NCBI GenBank assembly: GCA_016195915.1
Contig: JACPYS010000034.1
Span: 1 to 60,117 of the forward strand
DNA: 60,117 bases
Direction of reading: 5' to 3'
Origin: Betaproteobacteria bacterium
GTDB taxonomy: Bacteria; Pseudomonadota; Gammaproteobacteria; Burkholderiales; SG8-39
Part shown: positions 19,452-27,883 of the stretch, in pieces
Layout of the letters: each line of letters opens with the position of its first letter
How positions within the stretch are numbered: the stretch's first letter is position 1
Made by a program: the position numbers and the translations under genes
Notes under the pieces: generated by a model
Databases searched by the model: none
What the model saw: the letters and a program-made list of their open reading frames with translations, nothing else
Told to the model about the DNA's origin: nothing

Positions 19452-20170
19452 AGGCCGAGAAAGCTGCGCCGGATGTCGGGGTGCTCGAGCACGCGATTCG
19501 CAGGCTCGACCAGGCTGACCCGGCCAAGCTCGAGCACCACCCCGATATCGCAGCGCTCGAGCGCCTGGCGCGCGTTCTGCTCCACCATCACCACCGTGAT
19601 TCCCTGCGCGGTCAGCGCGCGCACGGTCTCGAACACCGCTTGCATGGGGCCGGGCGCGAGGCCCAGGGACGGCTCGTCCAGCAACAACAGCTGCGGTCGC
19701 GCCATCAGCACCATGGCCATTTCGAGCATCTGCTGCTCGCCGCCCGACAGATTGCCGGCGTCGACGCTCCAGCGCTCCCGCAACTGCGGAAAGCGCGCGA
19801 CGACGGCAGCGCTTTCGCGCGCGAGATCCGCGCGTCTGAGGCGACGGGAGTAGCCGCCGAGCAGCAGGTTCTCGGCCACCGACAACAAAGGGAAGTTGCA
19901 GCGTCCCTGCGGCACGAGGCCGATTCCGGCACGCAGCCGCTCGAGGGCTGAAAGACGTGTCACCTCCGTGCCTTGAAAAATCACCCGGCCGCTGCGGCAG
20001 GCAATGATGCCGGCGATGAGCTTCAGCAAGGTCGATTTGCCGGCGCCGTTTGCGCCGATGATGGTCGTCCAGCTGCCTGCCGGGATCGCAAGGTCCACGC
20101 CGTGCAGCACGGTGTTGTCGGCGTAGCCGCCAGTTGTCCCCCGGATCTCGAGCACGAATTGCTCAGCCAT
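19448..20170 (-). CDS. livF: Branched-chain amino acid-type ABC transporter ATPase LivF
   Basis: Cytoplasmic ATPase of 240 residues. Walker A is GANGAGKST, the signature is LSGGEQQ and Walker B is LLLLDEP followed by SLGLAP, the hallmark of LivF. The start chosen at MAEQFVLEI overlaps livG by 8 bases; a longer upstream reading is atypical. Last gene of livKHMGF. Such systems import branched-chain amino acids but also amides, urea or aromatic acids, so the substrate is open. Confidence 0.93.
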   Translation of the reverse strand: MAEQFVLEIRGTTGGYADNTVLHGVDLAIPAGSWTTIIGANGAGKSTLLKLIAGIIACRSGRVIFQGTEVTRLSALERLRAGIGLVPQGRCNFPLLSVAENLLLGGYSRRLRRADLARESAAVVARFPQLRERWSVDAGNLSGGEQQMLEMAMVLMARPQLLLLDEPSLGLAPGPMQAVFETVRALTAQGITVVMVEQNARQALERCDIGVVLELGRVSLVEPANRVLEHPDIRRSFLGL

Positions 20171-20936
20171 GGCCGAGATAGGCCTCCAGCACGCGCTCGT
20201 CCTTTGACACATCCGCAGGCGTGCCCGCGGTCAGTAGCCGGCCGCGGTCGAGCACGAATATCCAGTCGCAGATATCGAACACCAGCTTCAGATTGTGCTC
20301 GACCACGAAGAGCGTCACTCCGCGTTTCGGCATGCGCAGCAGCTCCTGCCGGAGATTGCCGATCAGCGTCGGGTTCACCCCGGCAACCGGCTCGTCGAGG
20401 AGCAGGATTTTGGGATTGGTCATCAGCGCCATGCCGAGCTCGAGGAGCTTTTTCTGCCCGTAGGACAGCGCCGAGGCCGGCCCTTGCGCATGGGGTGACA
20501 GGCTGCATTCTTCCAGCACCTGCGCCGCGCGCTCGCAGTTTTTCGATTCATGCCGCCTCACGGCCGGCCAGCGCAAGGCTTCCGCGAGGGTGGAGAAGCC
20601 CGGCGCGGCCTGCGCGGCGGTGAGGAGGTTGTCGAGCACGCTCAGACGGGGAAAGACTCTCAGTTGCTGGAAAGTGCGCCGCACGCCGGCTCGCACCACC
20701 TTCACCGGGGGCAGATCGCTCAGATCGAGAAGGTTTTTTTCCCCCTGCAGCAGGACACGGCAGGAATCCTGTCGCTGGAACCCGCTGATGCAATCGAACA
20801 ACGTGCTCTTGCCAGAGCCGTTCGGGCCGATCAGCCCGGTAATGCTTCCCTGGCGCACCTCGAGGGAGACGCTGTCGAGCGCCGTGACCCGGCGATAGCT
20901 CTTGCTCAGCCCTTCCACCCGCAGGACGCCACTCAT
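20163..20936 (-). CDS. livG: Branched-chain amino acid-type ABC transporter ATPase LivG
   Basis: Second ATPase of the importer, 257 residues starting MSGVLRVEGLSKSYRR. Walker A is GPNGSGKST, the signature ALSYGQKK is the degenerate LivG form and Walker B is ILLLDEPVAGVNP. The ATG overlaps the livM stop by four bases. A longer reading upstream lies inside livM and is rejected. LivG pairs with LivF on the LivH-LivM channel. Confidence 0.93.
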   Translation of the reverse strand: MSGVLRVEGLSKSYRRVTALDSVSLEVRQGSITGLIGPNGSGKSTLFDCISGFQRQDSCRVLLQGEKNLLDLSDLPPVKVVRAGVRRTFQQLRVFPRLSVLDNLLTAAQAAPGFSTLAEALRWPAVRRHESKNCERAAQVLEECSLSPHAQGPASALSYGQKKLLELGMALMTNPKILLLDEPVAGVNPTLIGNLRQELLRMPKRGVTLFVVEHNLKLVFDICDWIFVLDRGRLLTAGTPADVSKDERVLEAYLGHG

Positions 20937-21835
20937 GGGAACAGCCGGCGCGGCCGGTAAAGCACGAGCGAGAGCAGGATGACGCCGTACAAGAGCGAGC
21001 GGATTTCGGGCGTGAGCCTCAGCATCTCGGGTAATGCCGTGAAGACTACGGCGCCGGCGACCGGACCCCACAGGGTGCCCGAGCCGCCCAGGATCACCAT
21101 GATCAGCAGGGTTTCCGACACCGAGAATCCGAACACGCCCGGGTCGATGTAGCTGATGAAGTGGGCATAAAGGCTGCCTGCGACGGCGGCCAGCCCACCG
21201 GACAGACAGAACGCCACCAGCCGCGTGCGGAACACGTCGATGCCGCAAGCGAGCGCGAGCTGCTCGTCATCGCGCGTGGCAATCATTGCCCGGCCGAAGC
21301 GCGAGCTGACCAGCAGCCAGGTGCAGAACACCGCGATCGCAGCGGCAGCGGCGGAGAGGTAGTACCACTCGATGCGCGTGCGCACCGTCATCCCGAAGAG
21401 CCGCGGCGCCGGGATGTTGGCGAGCCCCAGCGAGCCCCGCGTCATTTCTTCCCAATTCAGTGCCACCAGCTGCAGGAGCAGTGTCGCCGACAGCGTGACA
21501 ATCACGAACGAATGCCGCGAGACGCGCAGGCTCGGGAACCCGACGACCAATGCCGAAAAGATCCCCGCCAGCATCGCCATTGCCAATGTGGCCGTGCTGT
21601 CCCATCCCTGGCGCAGCGCGAGGAGCGTTGCCACGTAGGCGCCAACGCCGAAGAAAGCCGGGCTGGCCAGCGACAGCAGGCCGCAATACCCGAGGACCAG
21701 GTTGAGCGATTGGACCAGGACGATGTAGATACCGGTGACGATCGCGATGTGCAGGACGTACGGCGAGTCGACGGCCAGCGGTAGGAGGAGCGCGCCGAGC
21801 GCCGCGGCCCAGAGCAGTGCGCTCCTGCGTCTCAT
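20933..21835 (-). CDS. livM: Branched-chain amino acid-type ABC transporter permease LivM
   Basis: Inner-membrane permease of 300 residues with about nine hydrophobic segments. GYCGLLSLASPAFFGVGAY and the loop GGSGTLWGPVAGA, which contacts the ATPase, are typical of LivM. Its start overlaps the livH stop by four bases and its end overlaps livG by four, so the genes are translationally coupled. Confidence 0.92.
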   Translation of the reverse strand: MRRRSALLWAAALGALLLPLAVDSPYVLHIAIVTGIYIVLVQSLNLVLGYCGLLSLASPAFFGVGAYVATLLALRQGWDSTATLAMAMLAGIFSALVVGFPSLRVSRHSFVIVTLSATLLLQLVALNWEEMTRGSLGLANIPAPRLFGMTVRTRIEWYYLSAAAAAIAVFCTWLLVSSRFGRAMIATRDDEQLALACGIDVFRTRLVAFCLSGGLAAVAGSLYAHFISYIDPGVFGFSVSETLLIMVILGGSGTLWGPVAGAVVFTALPEMLRLTPEIRSLLYGVILLSLVLYRPRRLFP

Positions 21836-22713
21836 ACCCGCACGGTCCTGCCGAACAGTCCCTGCGGGCGCGCGAGCAGCATCGCGATCATCACGATGAA
21901 TGCGATGCCGTCGCGAATCGCGGCGTTGCCCAGGCCTCCGGCATAGCTTTCCGCCAGGCCGAGCGCCACACCGGCGATCGCCGCGCCCCAGATATTGCCC
22001 ATCCCGCCGATGATCACCACCGCAAAGCTCTTGATCACGACTTCGGTGCCCATGTTCGGATAGAGATCGAACAGCGGCGAGATGACGACCCCCGCGAGGC
22101 CCGTGAGCGCGGCGGCGAGGGCGCCGGTCCAGCGGGTGACGCGCCGCACGTCGATGCCGACCATAACGCAGGCTTCGCGATTCTGCGCCATCGCGCGCAT
22201 CGCCCGACCGATTTCCGAGTAGCGCAGAAAGGCATACAGGCCGGAAAACGCGGCAAGGAAGGTCGCGCAAACGAGCATGCGCTGGCCAAACAGCAGTACC
22301 CCGCCGATTTCGAAGGCTTGGCTCTCGAGAGGCGAAGCGACGTCCAGCGGGGTGGCGCCGAAACCCAGGCGTACCGCGTTTTGCAGGATGATCCCGACCG
22401 CGAGCGTGCCCAGAACCACCGACTCGAAGCCGCGATCGAGGTTGGGCACGATCACCACGTGGGCGAGCAGCGCGCCGAACCCCGCCATCAGGGCCGCCAT
22501 GAGGACCGCGGCAATCCCATAGGGCAGGCCGAGCTGCTTCATGGCCCAGAAAAGCAGGAAGGCGCCGAGCATGTACAGCTCGCCGTGCGCGAAATTCACC
22601 TGCCCGAGGATGCCGAAGATCAGCGCCAGGCCGACCGCCGCCAGCGCGTACCCCAGCCCTACGGAAAACCCGTTCGCCGCGAGCTGGGCGAGGAAGACCG
22701 GATCTGTTGCCAC
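21832..22713 (-). CDS. livH: Branched-chain amino acid-type ABC transporter permease LivH
   Basis: Inner-membrane permease of 293 residues. The N-terminal region GYALAAVGLALIFGILGQVNF continuing into FAHGELYMLGAF and the loop GGMGNIWGAAIAG are diagnostic of LivH. The start is GTG, six bases after the livK stop. It pairs with LivM to form the channel. Confidence 0.92.
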   Translation of the reverse strand: MATDPVFLAQLAANGFSVGLGYALAAVGLALIFGILGQVNFAHGELYMLGAFLLFWAMKQLGLPYGIAAVLMAALMAGFGALLAHVVIVPNLDRGFESVVLGTLAVGIILQNAVRLGFGATPLDVASPLESQAFEIGGVLLFGQRMLVCATFLAAFSGLYAFLRYSEIGRAMRAMAQNREACVMVGIDVRRVTRWTGALAAALTGLAGVVISPLFDLYPNMGTEVVIKSFAVVIIGGMGNIWGAAIAGVALGLAESYAGGLGNAAIRDGIAFIVMIAMLLARPQGLFGRTVRV

Positions 22714-22719
22714 CGGCTG

Positions 22720-23844
22720 CTACTTCACTGCGACAAGCTCCTTCACAGTCGCAGCGCCCTTGTCGACGACGATGAACATCATGCGGGTGCGCGCCTGCTG
22801 GTTGGCATCGAACCGCATGGGTCCGAGGATCGCGTCGAAGTCCGACCTGGCCAGCGCATCGCGCACTTTCTCCGGATCGGTGGTGCCGGCACGCCGCACG
22901 GCGTCGGCGTACGTCTGAACGCCTTCATAAACACCCCAGCCGGCATAGTGCGGCGGCTGCTTGTACCGCTGCACGTATGCTCTGGTGAACGCCTGGTTCT
23001 TCGGCTCCGCGAACTTGTCGAAATAAGGATAGACCGTCCACGAGCCGTCGAACTTCCCGCTTGCGACCTGCTCGCTGACCACGCCCGAGCCGAGCGGCGG
23101 GCGACCGACCAGCGGAATTGTCAGGCCGAACTGCTGGTACTGTTTCATCAGGTTGGAAGCCTGCTGGTCCAGGACGTAGGTGGCCAGGGCGTCGGGCTTC
23201 GAGGCCCGGATGCGCGTCAGCACCGGCAGGAAGTCGGTTTCGGTCTGCTTCAGGTAGTCTTCCGAGACGATCTTCACGCTCGCCGGCAGGCGCTCCTTCA
23301 TCAGCCGCGCCGCGCCGCGGCCGTAGTCGGTGTCTTCCCCGACGATGGCGATGCTCTTGAACCCCTTCATCCTTTCCGCGACGACCTCCGCGATCATGCC
23401 ATCGTGCGCGACGGTGCGGAATACCCACTTGTTGCCACCCGCGCCGGATTTGCTGGTGATGTCCGGATGCGTGGAGATGGTGACGATGAACGGCTTCTGC
23501 GCTTTCTCCATCACCGGCATGATCGCGATCGTGGAGCCGCTGCACACGTCGCCCAGCATGACATCGACGCGGTCCTGGCTGAGCAGCTTCTCCGCGGAGG
23601 CCACGCCATCGGCCGGCCGGCAGGCGCTGTCCTGCATGAGGAACACGAGCTTGCGCCCGAGGACGCCTCCCTTCTGGTTGATCTCGTCGGCCGCGAGCTC
23701 GCCGCCCCACTTGATGTGCTGGCCGAGAAAGGCGAGCGGGCCGGTGATCGGGCCGGCGACGCCGATCTTGATGTCCTGCGCCCGGGTTTGAACCGCCGCG
23801 AAAGCCAGGATGCCCGAGAGCATCAATTTGATTGAAGCATGCAT
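22720..23844 (-). CDS. livK: Branched-chain amino acid-type ABC transporter substrate-binding protein LivK
   Basis: Periplasmic binding protein of 374 residues. A signal peptide ends near residue 22 (QTRAQ). The mature N terminus IKIGVAGPITGPLAFLGQ is the classic peripla_BP_6 type-I fold start. CGGAGGATCTC in front of the ATG is a strong ribosome binding site. First gene of the liv operon. Sequence alone does not tell leucine-type substrates from amides or aromatic acids. Confidence 0.92.
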   Translation of the reverse strand: MHASIKLMLSGILAFAAVQTRAQDIKIGVAGPITGPLAFLGQHIKWGGELAADEINQKGGVLGRKLVFLMQDSACRPADGVASAEKLLSQDRVDVMLGDVCSGSTIAIMPVMEKAQKPFIVTISTHPDITSKSGAGGNKWVFRTVAHDGMIAEVVAERMKGFKSIAIVGEDTDYGRGAARLMKERLPASVKIVSEDYLKQTETDFLPVLTRIRASKPDALATYVLDQQASNLMKQYQQFGLTIPLVGRPPLGSGVVSEQVASGKFDGSWTVYPYFDKFAEPKNQAFTRAYVQRYKQPPHYAGWGVYEGVQTYADAVRRAGTTDPEKVRDALARSDFDAILGPMRFDANQQARTRMMFIVVDKGAATVKELVAVK

Positions 23845-23962
23845 GAGATCCTCCGTTGATTTTGCGTGATGCTAATCGATTTTCCCCATACGCGGTGCGC
23901 GGTCTCGAGCATCACTTCCAGCTTGCGCCACTGTTCGTCCTCGGTGAGGAGGTTGCCGGTGT

Positions 23963-24040
23963 GCGTGGCGCCCTGCGACCGACGGCTCCAGGTAGGCGTG
24001 GGCGTCATCGGCCGCGTTGCTGAGGCCGCTGCCGCACACG
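23963..24040 (-). pseudogene. Antitoxin C-terminal remnant (second copy)
   Basis: The frame reads CGSGLSNAADDAHAYLEPSV then AGR, closely matching the C-terminal half of the antitoxin at 17.7-18.0 kb (RSGLGYAADDVHAYLEAK). The N-terminal half is missing and no start codon exists. It lies 17 bases downstream of the glycerate kinase stop, the same neighbour as at the other copy. The bases from here to livK hold no recognisable gene. Confidence 0.65.
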
Positions 24041-24050
24041 ATTGAGGCAT

Positions 24051-24083
24051 TGGCTGCTCAGGCAATCAGGATCGCGCGGTAGT
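24051..24083 (-). repeat. Glycerate kinase 3' end (33-base direct repeat, right copy)
   Basis: Matches 18103-18135 with one mismatch and covers the last eight codons, stop and first few downstream bases of the intact glycerate kinase gene. The two copies flank about 5.9 kb that contain the amidohydrolase and liv genes. Confidence 0.85.
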
Positions 24084-25290
24084 CGTTGACGTTAGTGCGC
24101 GTAGGACCGGTGACCACCAGGTCGCCGAGTGCGGAGAAGAATCCATAGCTGTCGTTCGCCGCGAGCAGCTTTTTCGCGTCGAGCCGTGGCGCGCGCGAAA
24201 GGGAATCTGGAGCGAGCAGCGCTCCCGCGTTGTCCTCGGAGCCATCGATGCCGTCAGTGTCTGCCGCGATGGCGTGAACGTCCTTCATTCCATTCAATTC
24301 AATGCCGAGCGAAAGCAGGAACTCCGCGCAACGTCCGCCGCGTCCGTTCGGGCTGCGCACAGTCACCGTGCACTCGCCGCCGGAGATCAGCGCAACTGGA
24401 GTCTTGAACGGCTGAGCATGCGAGCGCACCTCGCGCGCTAGCGCCGCCATCACCTTCGCAACCTCCGATGCTTCGCCCGTAATCGAGTCGCCGAGGATCG
24501 CGGGCGTTACGCCGGCCGCGCGGAATACTTCCGCAGCGGCCTCGAGCGAGCGGTGGGCGGTGGCGATGATGCGATTCTCGGTTCGCGCAAACGCGGCGTC
24601 GCCGGGCTTTGGTGTTTCCGCGAACGGACCCGGCGCGGCGATGGCGTATTTCTCGAGCACCGCGGCAGCGTCGGCGCAAGTCGTGGGATCGGGAGTGCAG
24701 GGTCCGGAGGCGATGTGCGTAGGATCGTCCCCGGTCACATCCGATACGATGAGCGCGAGCACCCGCGCGCGCGTCGCCGCGGCGAGGCGTCCGCCCTGGA
24801 TTGCCGACAGGTGTTTTCTCACGGTGTTGATTTCCTGGATCGGCGCACCGCAGCGCAGCAGTTCCTGCGTCACTTTCTTCAGGCCCGCCATGGTGATTCC
24901 CTCGGCGGGCAACGCGAGCAGGCTCGATCCGCCGCCCGAGATCAGGGCGACGAGAAGATCGTCCGCGCCGAGTTCGCGCGCGCGCGCCAAAATTTCCCGC
25001 GCCGCTGCTTCACCCGCGGCATCCGGCACGGGGTGCCCGGCCTCGACTACCTTGATGCGACCGGTGGGCAGGCCGTGGGCATAGCGTGTGATCACGATGC
25101 CCTCGAGCGGCGCATTCGGGGGCCAGTGCCGCTCGAAGGCGAGCGCCATCGAAGCGGCGCCTTTGCCTGCGCCGACCACCAAGGTGCCGCCGCGCGGCAG
25201 CGCGGGCAAATGCGGCGGAACGATCTGGAGCGGATCCGCGGCGGCGACCGCCGCGCGGTACGAAGCGAGCAGCAGTTCGCGCGGGTTCAC
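24058..25290 (-). CDS. gckA: Glycerate 2-kinase (MOFRL family)
   Basis: Phosphorylates D-glycerate to 2-phosphoglycerate, which enters lower glycolysis. The 410 residues comprise an N-terminal DUF4147 domain (VVGAGKGAASMALAFE, ALISGGGSSLLALP near residue 130, IVSDVTGDDPTHIASGP near 210) and a C-terminal MOFRL domain (ALISGGECTVTV, IAADTDGIDGSEDNAGA). The GTG start overlaps the preceding gene's stop in GTGA, so a longer fused reading is rejected. Last gene of the long - strand run. The symbol is by family; ttuD is another name used. Confidence 0.88.
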   Translation of the reverse strand: MNPRELLLASYRAAVAAADPLQIVPPHLPALPRGGTLVVGAGKGAASMALAFERHWPPNAPLEGIVITRYAHGLPTGRIKVVEAGHPVPDAAGEAAAREILARARELGADDLLVALISGGGSSLLALPAEGITMAGLKKVTQELLRCGAPIQEINTVRKHLSAIQGGRLAAATRARVLALIVSDVTGDDPTHIASGPCTPDPTTCADAAAVLEKYAIAAPGPFAETPKPGDAAFARTENRIIATAHRSLEAAAEVFRAAGVTPAILGDSITGEASEVAKVMAALAREVRSHAQPFKTPVALISGGECTVTVRSPNGRGGRCAEFLLSLGIELNGMKDVHAIAADTDGIDGSEDNAGALLAPDSLSRAPRLDAKKLLAANDSYGFFSALGDLVVTGPTRTNVNDYRAILIA

Positions 25291-25934
25291 GCCGCGAACT
25301 GCTCTTTCGCGGCGTCGGGCCCCAGGTTGTAGAACTTCGGGTAGATCTCGCCGAACACCCGCTTGATCTCTTCGACCGGAACGTCGGCGTAGTTGCCGCG
25401 GTCGCGCAGGTATTCCATGTGGCGCCGCTCGTCCTGGTCGAACGCATGGAAGATCGAGTCGTTGCGCCCGTCGAACTCGAGCGCCTTGACGCGGAACCGG
25501 CGGCACATTTCGATGTTGAACGCCGGAGTGGCCTTCACCCACTTTCCCTCGAGCAGCAACTCGGCGTAGCCATGGAACGCGAACAAATCGGTCCCCATGC
25601 GCTCGGTAAGGGCGGGCGAGGTGAGGTGGTTCTTCACGTCGGCGTATCCCACGCGCGCAGGAATGCCGCTTGCACGCACGCAGGCCGCGAGCAGCGCCGC
25701 CTTGGGAACGCACCAGCCATGGCCTCTTTCGAGGCACACCGAGCCGCGATAGCTCGCATCGACGAGGAAGTTCTGGAACGGGTTGTAGCGCACCGCATCG
25801 CGCACTGCATAGTAGAGCGCCACCGCGCGCTCCAGGTCGCTCGCGCCGCGCGCGTGCTCGGCGGCGAAATGCACCACCCGCGGGTGGTCGCTGTCGACGA
25901 ACTTTCCGGGCTGGAGGTACGGGTCGTTGTTCAT
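25287..25934 (-). CDS. Transglutaminase-like cysteine protein
   Basis: A 215-residue cytoplasmic protein of the transglutaminase-like superfamily. The probable catalytic Cys75 is in GHGWCVPKAALLAA and His121 in FAFHGYAELLL. The third residue would fall in WVKATPAFN. Bacterial members cleave or transfer amide bonds, and the substrate here is unknown. The ATG overlaps the hydrolase stop (ATGA), and its own stop overlaps the glycerate kinase start. The longer upstream reading is out of character and rejected. Confidence 0.82.
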   Translation of the reverse strand: MNNDPYLQPGKFVDSDHPRVVHFAAEHARGASDLERAVALYYAVRDAVRYNPFQNFLVDASYRGSVCLERGHGWCVPKAALLAACVRASGIPARVGYADVKNHLTSPALTERMGTDLFAFHGYAELLLEGKWVKATPAFNIEMCRRFRVKALEFDGRNDSIFHAFDQDERRHMEYLRDRGNYADVPVEEIKRVFGEIYPKFYNLGPDAAKEQFAA

Positions 25935-26788
25935 CGATCGAGTTTCATCATGCGCCGCGCTCCTGCGAACAGCGCGCTCGAGTGATTTCCCAGCTCGTCC
26001 ATCACGCTGAAATGGTTGTGGCCCGGCATCGCGACATCGGCTGCGACCGCCGAGCGCCAGCGCTCGGCGAGAAAAGCGTTCTGCCTCTTGAACTCGGAGC
26101 TCTCGGCGCCGCCTACGCAAGTCACTATCGGAGCGCGCGTGGCCGGCGGCATGAATGCCGGAGAGACCTTCAATGCAGCCGCCTCATCGAGCCGCAGGTC
26201 CACGTTGAGAAAATCGGCCATTACCAGTGGCCGCAGGTCATACAGGCCGCTGATCGCCAGGCCACCCTTGAACAAATCGCGCGGCAAGCGCGCGTCGAGC
26301 ACGGGCCAGAGCGCGCACATCATCATCGCCGTGAGATGCCCGCCGGCGGAGTGCCCCGCCACGTGCAGCCGGTCGCAGTCGGCGCCGTATTCCTCCGCGT
26401 GCAGGTACAGCCAGCTCGACGCGCGCAGCATCTGCCGCACGATTTCTTCGACGGTCACTTTCGGGCACAGGTCGTAGTTGACGACCGCGAGCGAAACCCC
26501 GGCGTCGATGAACGCCGGAGCGAGCCAGGAGAAGTCCGCCTTGTCGAGCGAGCGCCAGTAACCGCCGTGGATGAACATCAGCACGCTGCCGTCGCCCTTG
26601 CGCGCCGGGAAGAAATCGAGCCGTTCGCCGGGCGCGGGCCCGTACTCGCGATCGAGGTAACAGGTCATGGTTCCGCGCGCGCGCGCCGACAGCTGCGACC
26701 AGCGCTCGAAATACCTTGCGTGGTCCGGAACCATCGCACGGGCGTTGTACTCCCGGTTGTAAAACCCGGAATCGCGTAGGTCAGCCAC
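25931..26788 (-). CDS. Alpha/beta hydrolase (HGG esterase type)
   Basis: A 285-residue cytoplasmic esterase-like enzyme. HGG at residues 74-76 (FIHGGYWRS) forms the oxyanion hole and GHSAGG places the nucleophile at Ser147. A late His in [13 protein letters not shown] completes the triad. The type resembles hormone-sensitive lipase and kynurenine formamidase-like esterases. The GTG start ([11 protein letters not shown]) overlaps the dioxygenase stop by 8 bases. Within this operon it may hydrolyse an ester, amide or ring-cleavage product. Confidence 0.82.
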   Translation of the reverse strand: MADLRDSGFYNREYNARAMVPDHARYFERWSQLSARARGTMTCYLDREYGPAPGERLDFFPARKGDGSVLMFIHGGYWRSLDKADFSWLAPAFIDAGVSLAVVNYDLCPKVTVEEIVRQMLRASSWLYLHAEEYGADCDRLHVAGHSAGGHLTAMMMCALWPVLDARLPRDLFKGGLAISGLYDLRPLVMADFLNVDLRLDEAAALKVSPAFMPPATRAPIVTCVGGAESSEFKRQNAFLAERWRSAVAADVAMPGHNHFSVMDELGNHSSALFAGARRMMKLDR

Positions 26789-27827
26789 GTTTTCCCCTCC
26801 AAAGTCCGAGCGCGACCTGCGCCGGGCGGTCCGAGAACGAGAACAGGACCGCTTCGTCACCCCCTGTTTCGAAGCGAACCGGGTACCAGGGCGGCGCGAC
26901 GAACGTGTCGCGCGGCTCGAACGCAAAGGTCTCGGTGCCGATCTTCACCGTGCCCCGGCCCTCGACCACCGACCAGATCGTGCCATCGGTCGAGCGATAC
27001 GCCTCCGAGCCGAAGCGCGCGGGCAGCAGCTGGATGAAGCTGCCGATGGTCGGCATCGCGTAGCCTCCGGTGAGCGGGTTGATGAACTGCATTTTCCAGC
27101 CGTGGCAGCTGTCCGGATCCTGGCTGCGCGAAAGCGCTGCAAGCGTCTCACGGCTGCGCGCGTAGGGATAGCTGAAGATCGGGGAAGTCTTGCCGGCCGG
27201 CGTGTAATCGAGGGGTGCAAGATTGTGCCCGTAACGGTGGTACGAATCACCCTCGGGCCTGGTCACGGGCTGCACGTCCTCGGAGTAATTCTCGGAGAAC
27301 TGTGCGCCGAAGAATTTCAGGATGTGGATGTCCAGGCCGTCCATCCACACCACGGGCTCGTCGCCGGGATTGCCGTGATCGTGCCAGGTCCATGCAGGTG
27401 TGATGATGAAATCGCCCGGATGCATGGTTGTACGCTCGCCATCGACCGCGGTGTAGGCGCCCGAACCCTCGACGATGAAGCGCAGCGCGGATTGGGTATG
27501 GCGGTGGCTGGGGGCGATTTCGCCGGGCAGGATCAACTGCAGTCCGCAAAACAAGCTGTTGGTGATGCAGGACTGGCCGCGCATGCCCGGATTTTCAAGG
27601 ATCAGCACGCGGCGGATCGCTTCCTTCGCGGTGATCAGCTTGCCCGATTCCATCACATAGGGTCGCGCGTCGCTGTATTTCCACGATGCGGGCACGCAGG
27701 GTGTCTGGGGATCGAGCGGCACGAGCGCGTGCAGCACCTCCCACAGCGGTGCGAGGTGGTGCTTGTCCAAGCGCCGATAAAGATCGACACGCTCGGCCTG
27801 TGGGGAACCCCGGGGTATGGCGGACAT
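26781..27827 (-). CDS. Gentisate 1,2-dioxygenase-type cupin enzyme
   Basis: A 348-residue bicupin iron(II) dioxygenase. The first cupin shows the metal-binding pair in [18 protein letters not shown] (His108, His110) and the second lies around [11 protein letters not shown] to [10 protein letters not shown]. Family members cleave gentisate to maleylpyruvate, and related ones use 1-hydroxy-2-naphthoate or salicylate. The ATG at 27827 is chosen because the upstream GAGGAG would lie inside a longer reading from 27854. It is followed by the overlapping hydrolase gene. Maleylpyruvate isomerase and hydrolase genes are not obvious nearby. Confidence 0.85.
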   Translation of the reverse strand: MSAIPRGSPQAERVDLYRRLDKHHLAPLWEVLHALVPLDPQTPCVPASWKYSDARPYVMESGKLITAKEAIRRVLILENPGMRGQSCITNSLFCGLQLILPGEIAPSHRHTQSALRFIVEGSGAYTAVDGERTTMHPGDFIITPAWTWHDHGNPGDEPVVWMDGLDIHILKFFGAQFSENYSEDVQPVTRPEGDSYHRYGHNLAPLDYTPAGKTSPIFSYPYARSRETLAALSRSQDPDSCHGWKMQFINPLTGGYAMPTIGSFIQLLPARFGSEAYRSTDGTIWSVVEGRGTVKIGTETFAFEPRDTFVAPPWYPVRFETGGDEAVLFSFSDRPAQVALGLWRGKRG

Positions 27828-27883
27828 GGTGGCGAGATCTCCTCTAAGCGGCAAACAATTCTAGCAAACTGCCTGAGTTATGA

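Noticed and set aside
21817-23835. 672-codon + strand frame
   Set aside because: Antisense to livH and livK, both of which have clear family motifs.
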